DNA from: Butyricicoccus sp.
GTDB taxonomy: Bacteria > Bacillota > Clostridia > Oscillospirales > Butyricicoccaceae
DNA: 55,427 nt
Direction: 5' to 3'
NCBI GenBank assembly: GCA_017886875.1
Contig: JAGHIZ010000025.1
Span: forward strand, 1-55,427
Shown one piece after another: positions 8,249 through 17,019 of the stretch. Positions within the stretch are counted from its first letter, which is position 1; each line of letters begins with the position of its first letter. The notes beneath the pieces were generated by a model. It searched no databases. It was given only the letters and a program-made list of their open reading frames with translations, and had not been told where the DNA came from. A program made the position numbers and the translations under genes.

Positions 8249-9685
8249 ATGAAATTAGCTAAACTTTTAAAAGATATTGATATTTTAGAAAACAGACTCG
8301 ATTTAGAAACTGAAATTTCTAATGTTTGTTATGACTCACGAAATGTCAAAAAAGGTGATTTATTTGTTGCTATTCGTGGATATGCAACAGATGGTCACAA
8401 GTACATTGATAAAGCACTTGAGCAAGGTGCAGCAGCTATTGTTTGTGAGCAGGCACAGGAAAATATTCCAGCGGTTATAGTTAAAAACTCAAGAAAAGCA
8501 CTAGCCCAAATCGGTGCAAATGAGTTTGATAACCCAGCACAAAAGCTTAAAATGATTGGTATTACAGGTACAAATGGTAAAACTACTACAACATACCTTG
8601 TAAAACATGTGCTTGAAAGTGTAGGTGCTAAAGTTGGGCTTATTGGCACAAACCAAAATATGATTGGTGATGAAATTCTGGAAACAGAACGCACAACTCC
8701 AGAGTCTTATGAACTGCAAGCATTATTTGATAAAATGGTTAAAGCAGGCTGTACTTATTGTGTTATGGAAGTTTCTTCACATTCACTTGTTTTAGACAGA
8801 GTTTATGGTGTGCCTTTTGAGGTTGGTGCTTTTACCAACCTCACTCAAGACCATTTGGATTTCCACCATACTATGGAGGAATACCGCAAAGCTAAAGCTA
8901 TACTGTTTACTATGTGCAAAAAAGGTATATTAAATATGGACGATGTGGCAAGTGAGAAAATTATGCTTGATGCAACCTGTCCTATTATTACTTATTCTGC
9001 ACATAATGATAGTGCTGATTTAGTGGCTAAAAATATTGAACTTCATGCGGACTCTGTTAAATTTGATGTAAGCACAGAAAACGAAAAAGCAAGTGTAAAT
9101 TTGGGTATTCCAGGACAATTTACTGTATCTAATGCACTGACTGCTATTGGTGTATGTAACGCTCTTGGCATATCACTTGAAAAAATCGCTGACGCACTTA
9201 AAACAGCTCATGGCGTAAAGGGTAGAGTAGAGGTTGTTAAAACTGACACAGATTATACTGTGTTAATCGACTATGCTCATTCGCCAGATGGAGTTGAAAA
9301 TGTATTAAAGGCTGTTCGTGGTTTTACAAAGGGCAGAGTTATAGCATTATTTGGCTGTGGCGGTGATAGAGATAGAACAAAACGCCCTAAAATGGGTGCT
9401 ATTGCTGCAAGTCTTGCTGATTATTGTATAGTAACTTCAGATAATCCAAGAACGGAAGACCCTAAGCTCATTATTGATGATATTATCGAGGGAATGAAGG
9501 ACAGCAAAACACCTTATGAAGTTATTGTAAGCCGTCCAGAAGCAATTTTTTCCGCTTTAAAAATGGCTAAAAAAGATGATACTATTGTATTAATGGGCAA
9601 AGGTCATGAAACTTATCAAGAGATAAATCACGTTAAACATCATATGGACGAACGTGAAATCGTAGCAGAATATTTTAATAAATAA
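8249..9685 (+). CDS. murE: UDP-MurNAc-L-Ala-D-Glu:meso-diaminopimelate ligase
   Basis: MurE adds the third amino acid of the peptidoglycan stem peptide using ATP. The 478 residues contain the Mur ligase ATP loop GITGTNGKTTTT at about 104-115, the HHTMEEYRKAK region that follows the central motif, and DNPRTEDP near residue 400. DNPR is the known determinant for meso-diaminopimelate over lysine, so the wall is probably DAP-type. ATG 8249 follows TGAGG. It lies 23 bases after the PBP gene in the cluster. Confidence 0.96.
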   Translation: MKLAKLLKDIDILENRLDLETEISNVCYDSRNVKKGDLFVAIRGYATDGHKYIDKALEQGAAAIVCEQAQENIPAVIVKNSRKALAQIGANEFDNPAQKLKMIGITGTNGKTTTTYLVKHVLESVGAKVGLIGTNQNMIGDEILETERTTPESYELQALFDKMVKAGCTYCVMEVSSHSLVLDRVYGVPFEVGAFTNLTQDHLDFHHTMEEYRKAKAILFTMCKKGILNMDDVASEKIMLDATCPIITYSAHNDSADLVAKNIELHADSVKFDVSTENEKASVNLGIPGQFTVSNALTAIGVCNALGISLEKIADALKTAHGVKGRVEVVKTDTDYTVLIDYAHSPDGVENVLKAVRGFTKGRVIALFGCGGDRDRTKRPKMGAIAASLADYCIVTSDNPRTEDPKLIIDDIIEGMKDSKTPYEVIVSRPEAIFSALKMAKKDDTIVLMGKGHETYQEINHVKHHMDEREIVAEYFNK

Positions 9686-9731
9686 AAAAAGGGAAAATCC
9701 TAGCTTAAAAAAGCGGGGTGGAGGGTGTTAC

Positions 9732-11099
9732 ATGGAGAGCTTTAAGCTTTCACAGGCAGCTAAATGGACAAATGGACAAATTTCTAAAGATACAGATATT
9801 TTAACTGTATCCAAGGACTCAAGAGAAATTCCGGACGGCTGTTTATTTCTAGCGATTAATGGCGAAAATTTTGACGGGCATAATTATATAGATAAAGCGA
9901 TAGAAAATGGTGCAAGAGCTATTTTAAGCCATAGAAAAGACGAAAAGTATTCTGTGCCTACGCTTTATGTAGATGATACAAGGCAGGCGATTTTAGACCT
10001 TGCAGCGGGCTATAAACAACAGTTTGATTGTCCGCTTGTGGCGATAACAGGTTCAGTTGGTAAAACCACAACAAGAGGTTTAACTGCCTCTGTTGTATCT
10101 CAAAAATATAATACTCATGCAACAAAAGGAAACCTTAATAATCAGCTTGGTATGCCACTAACTTTATTAGAGCTAAATCATACACATGAGGCGGCTGTAA
10201 TTGAAATGGGTATGTCCGGTTTTGATGAGATTTTATCAATGGCTAAGTGTGCAAAACCTAATATTGCAGTTATAACTAATATAGGTACAGCTCATATTGA
10301 GTTTTTAGGCTCAAGAGAGGGTATATGTAAAGCTAAAATGGAAATCTTGGACGGTTTATATGAGCGTTCTGGTACAGCTATTTTAAACGGTGATGAGCCG
10401 CTTTTATGGAACAAAAGAAATGAAATAAAAGCTGATGTAATTTGGTTTGGAATGGAAAATACAGAATGTGATGTAAAAGCAGAGAATATAATATCACAAA
10501 GTGATAGTGTTAGCTTTACACTTGTTTACAAGGATATTAAAACCCCTGTAAAATTATCTATTGCAGGTGTACATAATGTTAGTAATGCACTTGCAGCGGC
10601 TGCGGTTGGTTTTAAGCTTGATATATCATCAGAAAAAATAGCACAGGGTATTTCTGAGTATAGTCCAGATGGCAGACGTCAAAAGCTCTATAATAAAAAT
10701 GGGTTTGTAATTTATGAAGATTGCTACAATGCAAGCCCTGATTCTATGAAAGCTGCATTAGCTGTTTTAAGCTCACAGGAAAACGGTACAAAATTCGCTG
10801 TTTTAGGCTCTATGCTAGAGCTTGGAGATTATGCAAAAACAGGGCATATTGAGACCGGTGAAAATGCGGCTAAAAATGCTGATAAATTATATCTATATGG
10901 CGATTATGCCGAATTTATGGCAGAGGGTGCAAAAAAAGGCGGAATGTCAGAACAAAATATTCATGTGTTTAGCACACATGAAGAATTAGCTGACAGCCTT
11001 AAAAAAGAGGCTAAACAAGGTGATGTGCTTTTATTTAAAGGCAGTCGCAGTATGAAAATGGAGCAGGCACTCAGTCTGTTTCTGGGGGAGGAAGTTTAA
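9732..11099 (+). CDS. murF: UDP-MurNAc-tripeptide:D-Ala-D-Ala ligase
   Basis: MurF attaches D-Ala-D-Ala to the UDP-MurNAc tripeptide, completing the soluble precursor. The 455-residue protein has the ATP loop ITGSVGKTTT at about 101-110, NLNNQLGMPLTLLEL, and the C-terminal YEDCYNASPDSMKAAL motif that marks MurF. A strong GGAGGG site precedes ATG 9732. Its stop codon abuts the TTG start of mraY with no gap. Confidence 0.96.
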   Translation: MESFKLSQAAKWTNGQISKDTDILTVSKDSREIPDGCLFLAINGENFDGHNYIDKAIENGARAILSHRKDEKYSVPTLYVDDTRQAILDLAAGYKQQFDCPLVAITGSVGKTTTRGLTASVVSQKYNTHATKGNLNNQLGMPLTLLELNHTHEAAVIEMGMSGFDEILSMAKCAKPNIAVITNIGTAHIEFLGSREGICKAKMEILDGLYERSGTAILNGDEPLLWNKRNEIKADVIWFGMENTECDVKAENIISQSDSVSFTLVYKDIKTPVKLSIAGVHNVSNALAAAAVGFKLDISSEKIAQGISEYSPDGRRQKLYNKNGFVIYEDCYNASPDSMKAALAVLSSQENGTKFAVLGSMLELGDYAKTGHIETGENAAKNADKLYLYGDYAEFMAEGAKKGGMSEQNIHVFSTHEELADSLKKEAKQGDVLLFKGSRSMKMEQALSLFLGEEV

Positions 11100-12104
11100 T
11101 TGATTAAATTAGCGTTAATAGCATTGGCTATTGCATTTATTGTAACAGCAGTTATAGGTATGCCAATTATAAATTGGCTAAGGAAAATGAAGTTTGGTCA
11201 AAAAATTCTTGAAATTGGCCCTAAATGGCATATGAATAAGCAAAATATACCAACTATGGGCGGTTTTATGTTTATAATTGGTATAACAATTAGCATGATT
11301 ATAAGCTATGGTATTTTAAGTTTTGAAAAAACCCAAAATTCACTTTCAATGCCACTGTTTTTTTCAGTTTTATTTATGGCTTTTGCTTATGGTCTTGTAG
11401 GTATGATTGATGACTGGGCAAAAATCCGTAAAAAACAAAATGCAGGTTTAACACCTATGCAAAAACTGCTTTTACAAATTGTAGTTGCAGCTGTTTTTAT
11501 ATCGCTTTTAAGACTGGCAGACGGTCAAACAGGCGGACTATGGATACCTATTTTAGAAAGAACAATTCAGTTTAATTGGATTGTTTATATGATATTTGCG
11601 ATTATTGTAGTTGTAGGCTGCGATAATGCGGTAAACTTAACCGATGGTATAGACGGTTTGGCTGCAAGTGTTACTGTGCCTGTTGGCATCTTCTTTGTTT
11701 GTGTTGGTATTCATCAGCAAAATATAGGTGTTGTGGCTTTTGCTGCTGCACTTGTAGGCGGTTTGTTAGCATTTTTAATCTTTAACTTTAACCCTGCAAA
11801 GGTATTTATGGGCGATACAGGTTCATTGTTCTTAGGTGGTGCGGTTGCAGGTCTTGCTTTTGCTTGCAATCTTCCACTGGTGCTTTTGCCTGTTGGTCTT
11901 ATTTATGTTTTAGAAACATTATCTGTTATTTTACAAGTTGGTTATTTTAAAATCAGTCACGGCAAAAGACTGTTTAAAATGGCACCTATTCACCATCATT
12001 TTGAAATGTGTGGTTGGGGTGAACGTAAAATAGTTTTTATTTTCACTTTAGTTACAACTGTTATGTGTGTTTTAGCGTGGATACTGTTCAAAAGTGCACT
12101 TTAA
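11100..12104 (+). CDS. mraY: Phospho-N-acetylmuramoyl-pentapeptide transferase
   Basis: MraY transfers phospho-MurNAc-pentapeptide to undecaprenyl phosphate, making lipid I in the membrane. The 334 residues form a polytopic protein with PTMGGFMFI, the aspartate motif GMIDDWAK, DNAVNLTDGIDGLA, NPAKVFMGDTGSL and the histidine loop APIHHHFEMCGW, all catalytic signatures. The start is TTG 11100, read here because GGGGAGGAAG (11084-11093) is well spaced and the codon directly follows the murF stop. No Met start fits as well. Confidence 0.96.
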   Translation: MIKLALIALAIAFIVTAVIGMPIINWLRKMKFGQKILEIGPKWHMNKQNIPTMGGFMFIIGITISMIISYGILSFEKTQNSLSMPLFFSVLFMAFAYGLVGMIDDWAKIRKKQNAGLTPMQKLLLQIVVAAVFISLLRLADGQTGGLWIPILERTIQFNWIVYMIFAIIVVVGCDNAVNLTDGIDGLAASVTVPVGIFFVCVGIHQQNIGVVAFAAALVGGLLAFLIFNFNPAKVFMGDTGSLFLGGAVAGLAFACNLPLVLLPVGLIYVLETLSVILQVGYFKISHGKRLFKMAPIHHHFEMCGWGERKIVFIFTLVTTVMCVLAWILFKSAL

Positions 12105-12145
12105 GGCACTAGCGAGCAGTATAGCTCGCAAAGAAAGGAAAATTC

Positions 12146-13369
12146 ATGCCTAAAAAATCTTCACTTATATATGAACCAGAACAGACAACTGAGAACTCTA
12201 AAAAACAGCGTAAAGTTGTCAAAATGCCAAAACCGAAAAATCATTCTCAATCGGAAATTGCACGAAAACTTCAGATTAAAAAAATAGACCTTGCAACACT
12301 TGTTATAATTTTAGTGTTAACAGTGGTCGGTCTTATAGCTCTTTTCAGTGCAAGTTATCCGATAGGTCTTTATAAACATAATGACCCATTAAAATTTATA
12401 AGAAACCAAACTGTATTTGCTGTAATGGGCATTAGTGCAATGCTTTTTATATCTATAATTGATTATCATATTTATGGTAGATTTTATAAGTTTATTTATG
12501 GATTTGGTGTAGCATTATTAGCTTTAGTTTTGCTTATCGGTATAGAGCATAATAGGGCTACAAGATGGCTTAAAATACCGTTTGTAGGCGAATTTCAGCC
12601 ATCAGAGATAACTAAAATCGCAATGATTATTGCATTTGCATACTATGCATCTAAAATGGGTGATAAAATTCGCACATATAGGGGTTTATTACCGTTTATT
12701 GGTGCATTTGCTGTTATTGCAGGCTTGCTTGCACTTCAGCCTCATATGTCAGCGATTGTAATTATGTTTATTATTGTTCTTAGTATATTATTTGTAGCGG
12801 GCATAAAAGTATGGTATTTCTTCCCAATAGGTGCTGCGGGTATTGGTGCTTTTGCTGTTGCTTATCAGATGCCTATATTTAACCATGTGCGTGAACGTAT
12901 AGCAGTATGGCTTGACCCATTTATTGATTTGCAAGACAAAGGTTATCAGGCAGCTAATAGCTTTGTTGCTATTGGTTCTGGTGGCTTTTGGGGGCTTGGA
13001 CTAGGTCAAGGCAGACATAAACAGCTTTATTTACCAGAAGCACCAAATGACTTTATTTTCTCGGCATGGTGTGAGGAGATGGGTTTTGTCGGTGCGGTTA
13101 TACTTATGATTTTGTTTGCTTATCTAATTTATAGAGGCTATGTTATAGCAAAAAATGCAAAAGATAAATTTGGTTGTTTAATTGCAGTTGGTATAACAAC
13201 ACAGTTTGCAGTTCAAACACTTATGAATTTATTTGTTGTAACAGGTGTAATGCCCGTTACGGGTGCAAGCTTACCGCTTTTCAGCTATGGTGGCACAGCA
13301 CTGATTATACAGTTTTGTGAACTTGGTATATTACTTAATATTTCACGAACTATGACACATAAAAATTAG
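12146..13369 (+). CDS. ftsW: SEDS peptidoglycan glycosyltransferase FtsW
   Basis: FtsW polymerises lipid II at the septum with its partner class B PBP. The 407 residues have a charged cytoplasmic N-terminal extension of about 50 residues, then about ten membrane segments. SEDS features include RWLKIPFVGEFQPSEITKIA and the C-terminal SLPLFSYGGTALI. A good AAAGGAA site precedes ATG 12146. murD, usually between mraY and ftsW, is absent: only a 41-base gap separates them, holding a small inverted repeat (GCGAGC/GCTCGC, 12111-12128). Confidence 0.94.
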   Translation: MPKKSSLIYEPEQTTENSKKQRKVVKMPKPKNHSQSEIARKLQIKKIDLATLVIILVLTVVGLIALFSASYPIGLYKHNDPLKFIRNQTVFAVMGISAMLFISIIDYHIYGRFYKFIYGFGVALLALVLLIGIEHNRATRWLKIPFVGEFQPSEITKIAMIIAFAYYASKMGDKIRTYRGLLPFIGAFAVIAGLLALQPHMSAIVIMFIIVLSILFVAGIKVWYFFPIGAAGIGAFAVAYQMPIFNHVRERIAVWLDPFIDLQDKGYQAANSFVAIGSGGFWGLGLGQGRHKQLYLPEAPNDFIFSAWCEEMGFVGAVILMILFAYLIYRGYVIAKNAKDKFGCLIAVGITTQFAVQTLMNLFVVTGVMPVTGASLPLFSYGGTALIIQFCELGILLNISRTMTHKN

Positions 13370-13389
13370 CAAATTAACAGGGGGCTATT

Positions 13390-14517
13390 ATGAAATTATA
13401 TATTACTGGTGGTGGCACAGGAGGACATGTTACACCTGGTTTAGCTATTGCAAAATACTGTCAACAGAAAAGACCAGACACAGTTGTTCGTTTTGCAGGT
13501 ACTTCAGGTGGAATAGAATCACGTCTTGTGCCAAGAGAGGGTTATCCGCTTGATATTATTGAAATAAGCGGTTTACGTAGGTCTTTTAAGCCAGATGCTA
13601 TTATGCATAATTTTAAAGCTGTAAAACAGACTTTAACAGCCCAGATACAGGCTAAAAAATTGCTTTTAGAACATAAGCCCGATTGTGTTATAGGCTGTGG
13701 CGGATATGTTAGCTTTCCGATTGTAAGTGCAGCACAAAAACTCGGTATCCCTACAATTTTACTTGAAGTAAATGCACTTCCAGGAGTTACTACAAAAATG
13801 CTTGCTAAAAAAGCTGATAGAGTGCTTGTATGCTTTGAGCAAGCTAAAAAATTATTAGGTGATAGCGATAAAATTTATATGACTGGTTCACCTGTTAGAA
13901 CAGAAATAGTTTTTGCGGATAGAAAAGCAGCAAGACAAAAAATGAAACTAAAAGAAAATGACCGTTTAGTTGTTTCATTTTGGGGTTCTATGGGTGCAAA
14001 ATATATGAATGAGCATATGGCAGATATGCTGACAAGAGAAATCCGTGAAGGAGTATCTTTTTATCATGTACATGCGACTGGCTCAGCTGCAAGTAAATGG
14101 ATGCCTAAAATAATTCGTGATAAGGGAGTAAATCCAGACTCAAGCGAAAATGTAACAATAACAGAATATATCTATGATATGGCAGATAAGCTTGCAGCAG
14201 CCGACCTTGTGTTATGTCGTGCAGGTGCGGCTACAATAGGCGAGCTTTGTGCACTTGGTAGAGCGTCTATTATGGTGCCATCACCTTATGTAGCTGAAAA
14301 TCATCAGGAGAAAAACGCTAGAGCTTTAGAAAAGCAGGGTGCATGTGAAGTTTTGCTTGAAAGTGAAGCTAATGGTGATAAAATGCTTGAAATGACAAAA
14401 AGCTTATTGTTTGATGATAAAAAACGAGAGCAAATGGCAAAAAATGCTGCAAAGCTTGCAACCCTTGATGCAGGTGAAAAAATTTATAAGCATATTTTAG
14501 ATGTTATAAGAAAGTAA
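13390..14517 (+). CDS. murG: UDP-N-acetylglucosamine:lipid I N-acetylglucosaminyltransferase
   Basis: MurG adds GlcNAc to lipid I to form lipid II on the inner membrane face. The glycine-rich loop GGGTGGHVTPGLAIA is at the N-terminus, GCGGYVSFP follows at about 100, and the GT-B donor-site stretch GAATIGELCALGRASIMVPS with NHQEKNA is near residue 280. The 375-residue length is normal. A GGGGG-type site precedes ATG 13390, 20 bases after ftsW. Confidence 0.96.
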   Translation: MKLYITGGGTGGHVTPGLAIAKYCQQKRPDTVVRFAGTSGGIESRLVPREGYPLDIIEISGLRRSFKPDAIMHNFKAVKQTLTAQIQAKKLLLEHKPDCVIGCGGYVSFPIVSAAQKLGIPTILLEVNALPGVTTKMLAKKADRVLVCFEQAKKLLGDSDKIYMTGSPVRTEIVFADRKAARQKMKLKENDRLVVSFWGSMGAKYMNEHMADMLTREIREGVSFYHVHATGSAASKWMPKIIRDKGVNPDSSENVTITEYIYDMADKLAAADLVLCRAGAATIGELCALGRASIMVPSPYVAENHQEKNARALEKQGACEVLLESEANGDKMLEMTKSLLFDDKKREQMAKNAAKLATLDAGEKIYKHILDVIRK

Positions 14518-14545
14518 AAAATCTATGCCAGATAGGAGGAAAACT

Positions 14546-15436
14546 ATGAATAATCAAAATTCTGTAGTAAAACAAGCAAATTCACCAAATAGGCAGCCAT
14601 CTGGCAATAGAAAAAAACCTGTTAAACCAATAAGTCGTTCAGAAAGACAAAGACGCAAAGCAAGGCGAAGTATTAGAAGAAGAATAATATTCAAAATAGC
14701 ATTTTTAATTATGACAGTTGTTGTTGCGTTTTTGGCTGTCACTATATTCTTTAAAATAGATACCATAGAAGCAAATTCTACAGAACATTATAAACAAGAT
14801 GAATTGATTTCAGCTTCAGGTATAGAAATAGGTGATAATCTATTTAAATTTCGTACAAGTGCCATAGAGAAAAAACTATTAGAAAAATATCCATATTTAG
14901 CAAGTGTAAGTGTCACACGTTCACTTCCTAGCACACTTGTTATTAAAGCGGTTGATTCTGTTCCAGCAGCAGCAGTAAATTTAGCAAATGGTGGTTATTG
15001 CCTTATAGATGAAAAGGGTAAATTACTCGAGCAGGTTTCTACCGTTCCGGAAGATTTGCCAACAGTAACAGGTGTTACAGCAGATAATATGACCGAGGGT
15101 AAATATCTGCCTAGCAATTCAAAATCTGAGCTTTTAGTAGATATTACAAAGGTATTAAAAGAAAAAGATATAATTTCTAATGTTGATTTTATAAATGTTT
15201 CATGTGTAACAGATGTTAGAATTGGTTATCTTGGTAGGCTTGATGTAAGACTCGGACAAGCAGATAAACTCAAGGAAAAAATACAAATGATGGTACATAT
15301 AGCGGAAAATGAACTTTCACCATCGGATATAAAAATAATTTACCTTGAAGATGCAACAACTGTTTATTGTCCGCCTACAACATTAGAGAAAATTCAGCAA
15401 TCAGCATTGCCAATTGCAGATGTAAACCCAGAGTAA
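14546..15436 (+). CDS. ftsQ: FtsQ/DivIB-type cell division protein
   Basis: FtsQ/DivIB scaffolds the divisome with FtsL and DivIC. I chose ATG 14546 because AGGAGG sits at 14534-14539, inside the coding part of the longer form that begins at 14525. The 296-residue protein has a strongly basic cytoplasmic N-terminus, one membrane segment at about 48-68, then a POTRA domain beginning IDTIEANSTEHYKQDELI, and a beta domain. murB, often adjacent, is not present. The position between murG and ftsZ supports the assignment. Confidence 0.9.
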   Translation: MNNQNSVVKQANSPNRQPSGNRKKPVKPISRSERQRRKARRSIRRRIIFKIAFLIMTVVVAFLAVTIFFKIDTIEANSTEHYKQDELISASGIEIGDNLFKFRTSAIEKKLLEKYPYLASVSVTRSLPSTLVIKAVDSVPAAAVNLANGGYCLIDEKGKLLEQVSTVPEDLPTVTGVTADNMTEGKYLPSNSKSELLVDITKVLKEKDIISNVDFINVSCVTDVRIGYLGRLDVRLGQADKLKEKIQMMVHIAENELSPSDIKIIYLEDATTVYCPPTTLEKIQQSALPIADVNPE

Positions 15437-15564
15437 AACGTATATAATTTGCATATAAATTATATAAAAAATCAGTTACTATGTGAAAAATGAGAGTATT
15501 TATAAGGTATAATACACTGTGCATTTGCAATTTAAACAATTTTTCATAAAACGGGTATTTTTTG

Positions 15565-15594
15565 TTGCAAAATTCGCCCTAAGGGGTTAAAATT
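15565..15594 (+). promoter_or_regulatory. Probable ftsZ promoter
   Basis: TTGCAA (15565-15570) and TAAAAT (15589-15594) are 18 bases apart. A second TATAAT-like box lies at 15508-15513 without a good -35. The 255-base gap before ftsZ shares GTTGCAAAAT and CATTTGCA-type words with the rsmH promoter region. Confidence 0.5.
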
Positions 15595-15691
15595 ATAACG
15601 ATAGAGTGTGCAACTCTCTAATGACATCAAAACAGAGTTTTATCAGTTTTTTTATACGGATACATAAGAAGAATAACGGAGGACGGCATCA

Positions 15692-16837
15692 ATGAGCTTT
15701 CAGTTTGAAGAAACCATGGACAATGTAGTAAATATTAAGGTCATCGGTATAGGTGGCGGCGGTAATAACGCTGTAAACCGCATGATTTCAGGCGGTATGC
15801 AGGGTGTTGAATTTATCGCTATTAACACAGATAAACAAGCATTAAATTATTCTCAGGCAAGCACTAAAATCCAAATCGGTGAGAAACTCACCAAAGGACA
15901 GGGTGCAGGCTCTAATCCAATGGTAGGTCAAAAGGCTGCCGAGGAAAGTAAGGACGAAATTCAAGCAGCACTTGAAGGTGCACACATGGTATTTATCACT
16001 GCTGGTATGGGCGGCGGTACTGGTACTGGTGCAGCTCCTGTTGTCGCTGAAATCGCACATAATATGGGTGCTTTAACAGTTGGCGTTGTAACTCGTCCTT
16101 TTGCATTTGAGGGTAAAAAGCGTATTGACCAAGCATTGCAAGGTATAGAGGCTATGCGTGAAAATGTAGACTCTCTTGTTATTATCCCTAATGAGCGTCT
16201 AAAGCTTGTTTCTGAGCAGAAAATAACATTTAAAAACGCATTCGATATTGCAGATGGTGTACTGCGTCAAGCGGTTGCTAATATCTCTGACCTTATCACC
16301 GTTCCAGGATTTATTAACCTTGACTTTGCCGATATCAGTAGCATAATGAAAGATGCTGGTTTTGCTCATATTGGTACAGGTAAGGCAGCAGGTAAGGAAA
16401 AAGCTATTGAAGCTGCTAAAATGGCTATCTCAAGCCCACTACTTGAAACTTCTATTGAAAACGCTAGAGGTATTATTCTTTCTATCGTTGGTTCTGATGA
16501 TATTGGCCTTGATGAAGTTGATGCAGCAGCTAGTATGGTTCAGCAGGCAGCTCACCCAGAAGCACATATTATCTTTGGTGCGTCCATTGATGAAGAATTA
16601 GACGATGAAATGCGTGTAGTTGTTATTGCTACTGGTTTTGATACCGTTCCTAATTCCGCAGTTGGTACAAGCCCTGTTGTTTCAAAGCCAAATCAAGAAA
16701 ATGCTGGTCAAAGCCCATATAACAATGCAAGAGATAATGCGGCAACTAATCAGCCAGCCGAACCTGAAAAGTCAGCTGAGTCAGTTGACCCATACGAGCA
16801 GATACTACGTATTTTTAATCATGGTAAAACTCTGTAA
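15692..16837 (+). CDS. ftsZ: Cell division GTPase FtsZ
   Basis: FtsZ is the tubulin-like GTPase that forms the Z ring. The N-terminal [11 protein letters not shown], the tubulin signature [13 protein letters not shown] at about 107-119, and the T7-loop region [12 protein letters not shown] are intact. The 381 residues end with a flexible linker and the C-terminal peptide [17 protein letters not shown]. That peptide departs from the common IPTFLR form used to bind FtsA and SepF, and ftsA is absent from the cluster. GGAGGACGG precedes ATG 15692. It appears transcribed from its own promoter and ends at a weak terminator. Confidence 0.97.
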   Translation: MSFQFEETMDNVVNIKVIGIGGGGNNAVNRMISGGMQGVEFIAINTDKQALNYSQASTKIQIGEKLTKGQGAGSNPMVGQKAAEESKDEIQAALEGAHMVFITAGMGGGTGTGAAPVVAEIAHNMGALTVGVVTRPFAFEGKKRIDQALQGIEAMRENVDSLVIIPNERLKLVSEQKITFKNAFDIADGVLRQAVANISDLITVPGFINLDFADISSIMKDAGFAHIGTGKAAGKEKAIEAAKMAISSPLLETSIENARGIILSIVGSDDIGLDEVDAAASMVQQAAHPEAHIIFGASIDEELDDEMRVVVIATGFDTVPNSAVGTSPVVSKPNQENAGQSPYNNARDNAATNQPAEPEKSAESVDPYEQILRIFNHGKTL

Positions 16838-16848
16838 AACAGTAAAAT

Positions 16849-16876
16849 GCCCTTTGAAATATAAGGGCTATTTTTA
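16849..16876 (+). terminator. Weak terminator after ftsZ
   Basis: Six-pair stem GCCCTT (16849-16854) with AAGGGC (16863-16868) is followed by TATTTTTA. Confidence 0.6.
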
Positions 16877-16901
16877 CGGTAAAAAACAGTGATTTTATAA
16901 A
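16873..16901 (+). promoter_or_regulatory. Candidate corA promoter
   Basis: TTTACG (16873-16878) and TATAAA (16896-16901) are 17 bases apart. The -35 box is weak. The implied start near 16908 puts the structured leader wholly in the transcript. Confidence 0.5.
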
Positions 16902-16919
16902 TAAATCTTAACACCAAAA

Positions 16920-17017
16920 GGGGGTATTACGCCGTGAGTGCGGATCCTTGTAGTAGACAAAACAAATTTGCAGAAACGGCGGAAATACTCTAATATCCGC
17001 CGTAGAAAGGCGGAAAG
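16920..17017 (+). ncRNA. Candidate cis-regulatory RNA in the corA leader
   Basis: Three mutually exclusive pairings can be read. (a) GGGTATT 16922-16928 with AATACTC 16984-16990, plus GCCGT 16931-16935 with ACGGC 16976-16980, closes a domain of about 69 bases. (b) ACGGCGGA 16976-16983 pairs perfectly with TCCGCCGT 16996-17003. (c) TCCGCC 16996-17001 pairs with GGCGGA 17009-17014, which contains the corA ribosome site. Pairing (a) leaves TCCGCC free to hide the ribosome site, while (b) frees it. I do not recognise it as the M-box, Mn (yybP-ykoY), NiCo or fluoride class. The pairings are seen; the switching is inferred. Confidence 0.6.
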
Positions 17018-17019
17018 AT

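Noticed and set aside
12105-12145. Remnant or frameshifted murD between mraY and ftsW
   Set aside because: Only 41 bases are present and none resemble murD; there is no pseudogene.
16920-17017. M-box Mg2+ riboswitch upstream of corA
   Set aside because: The conserved M-box blocks (such as GGTGAGGCTCCT and ATGCTGCC) are not present; the pairing scheme differs.
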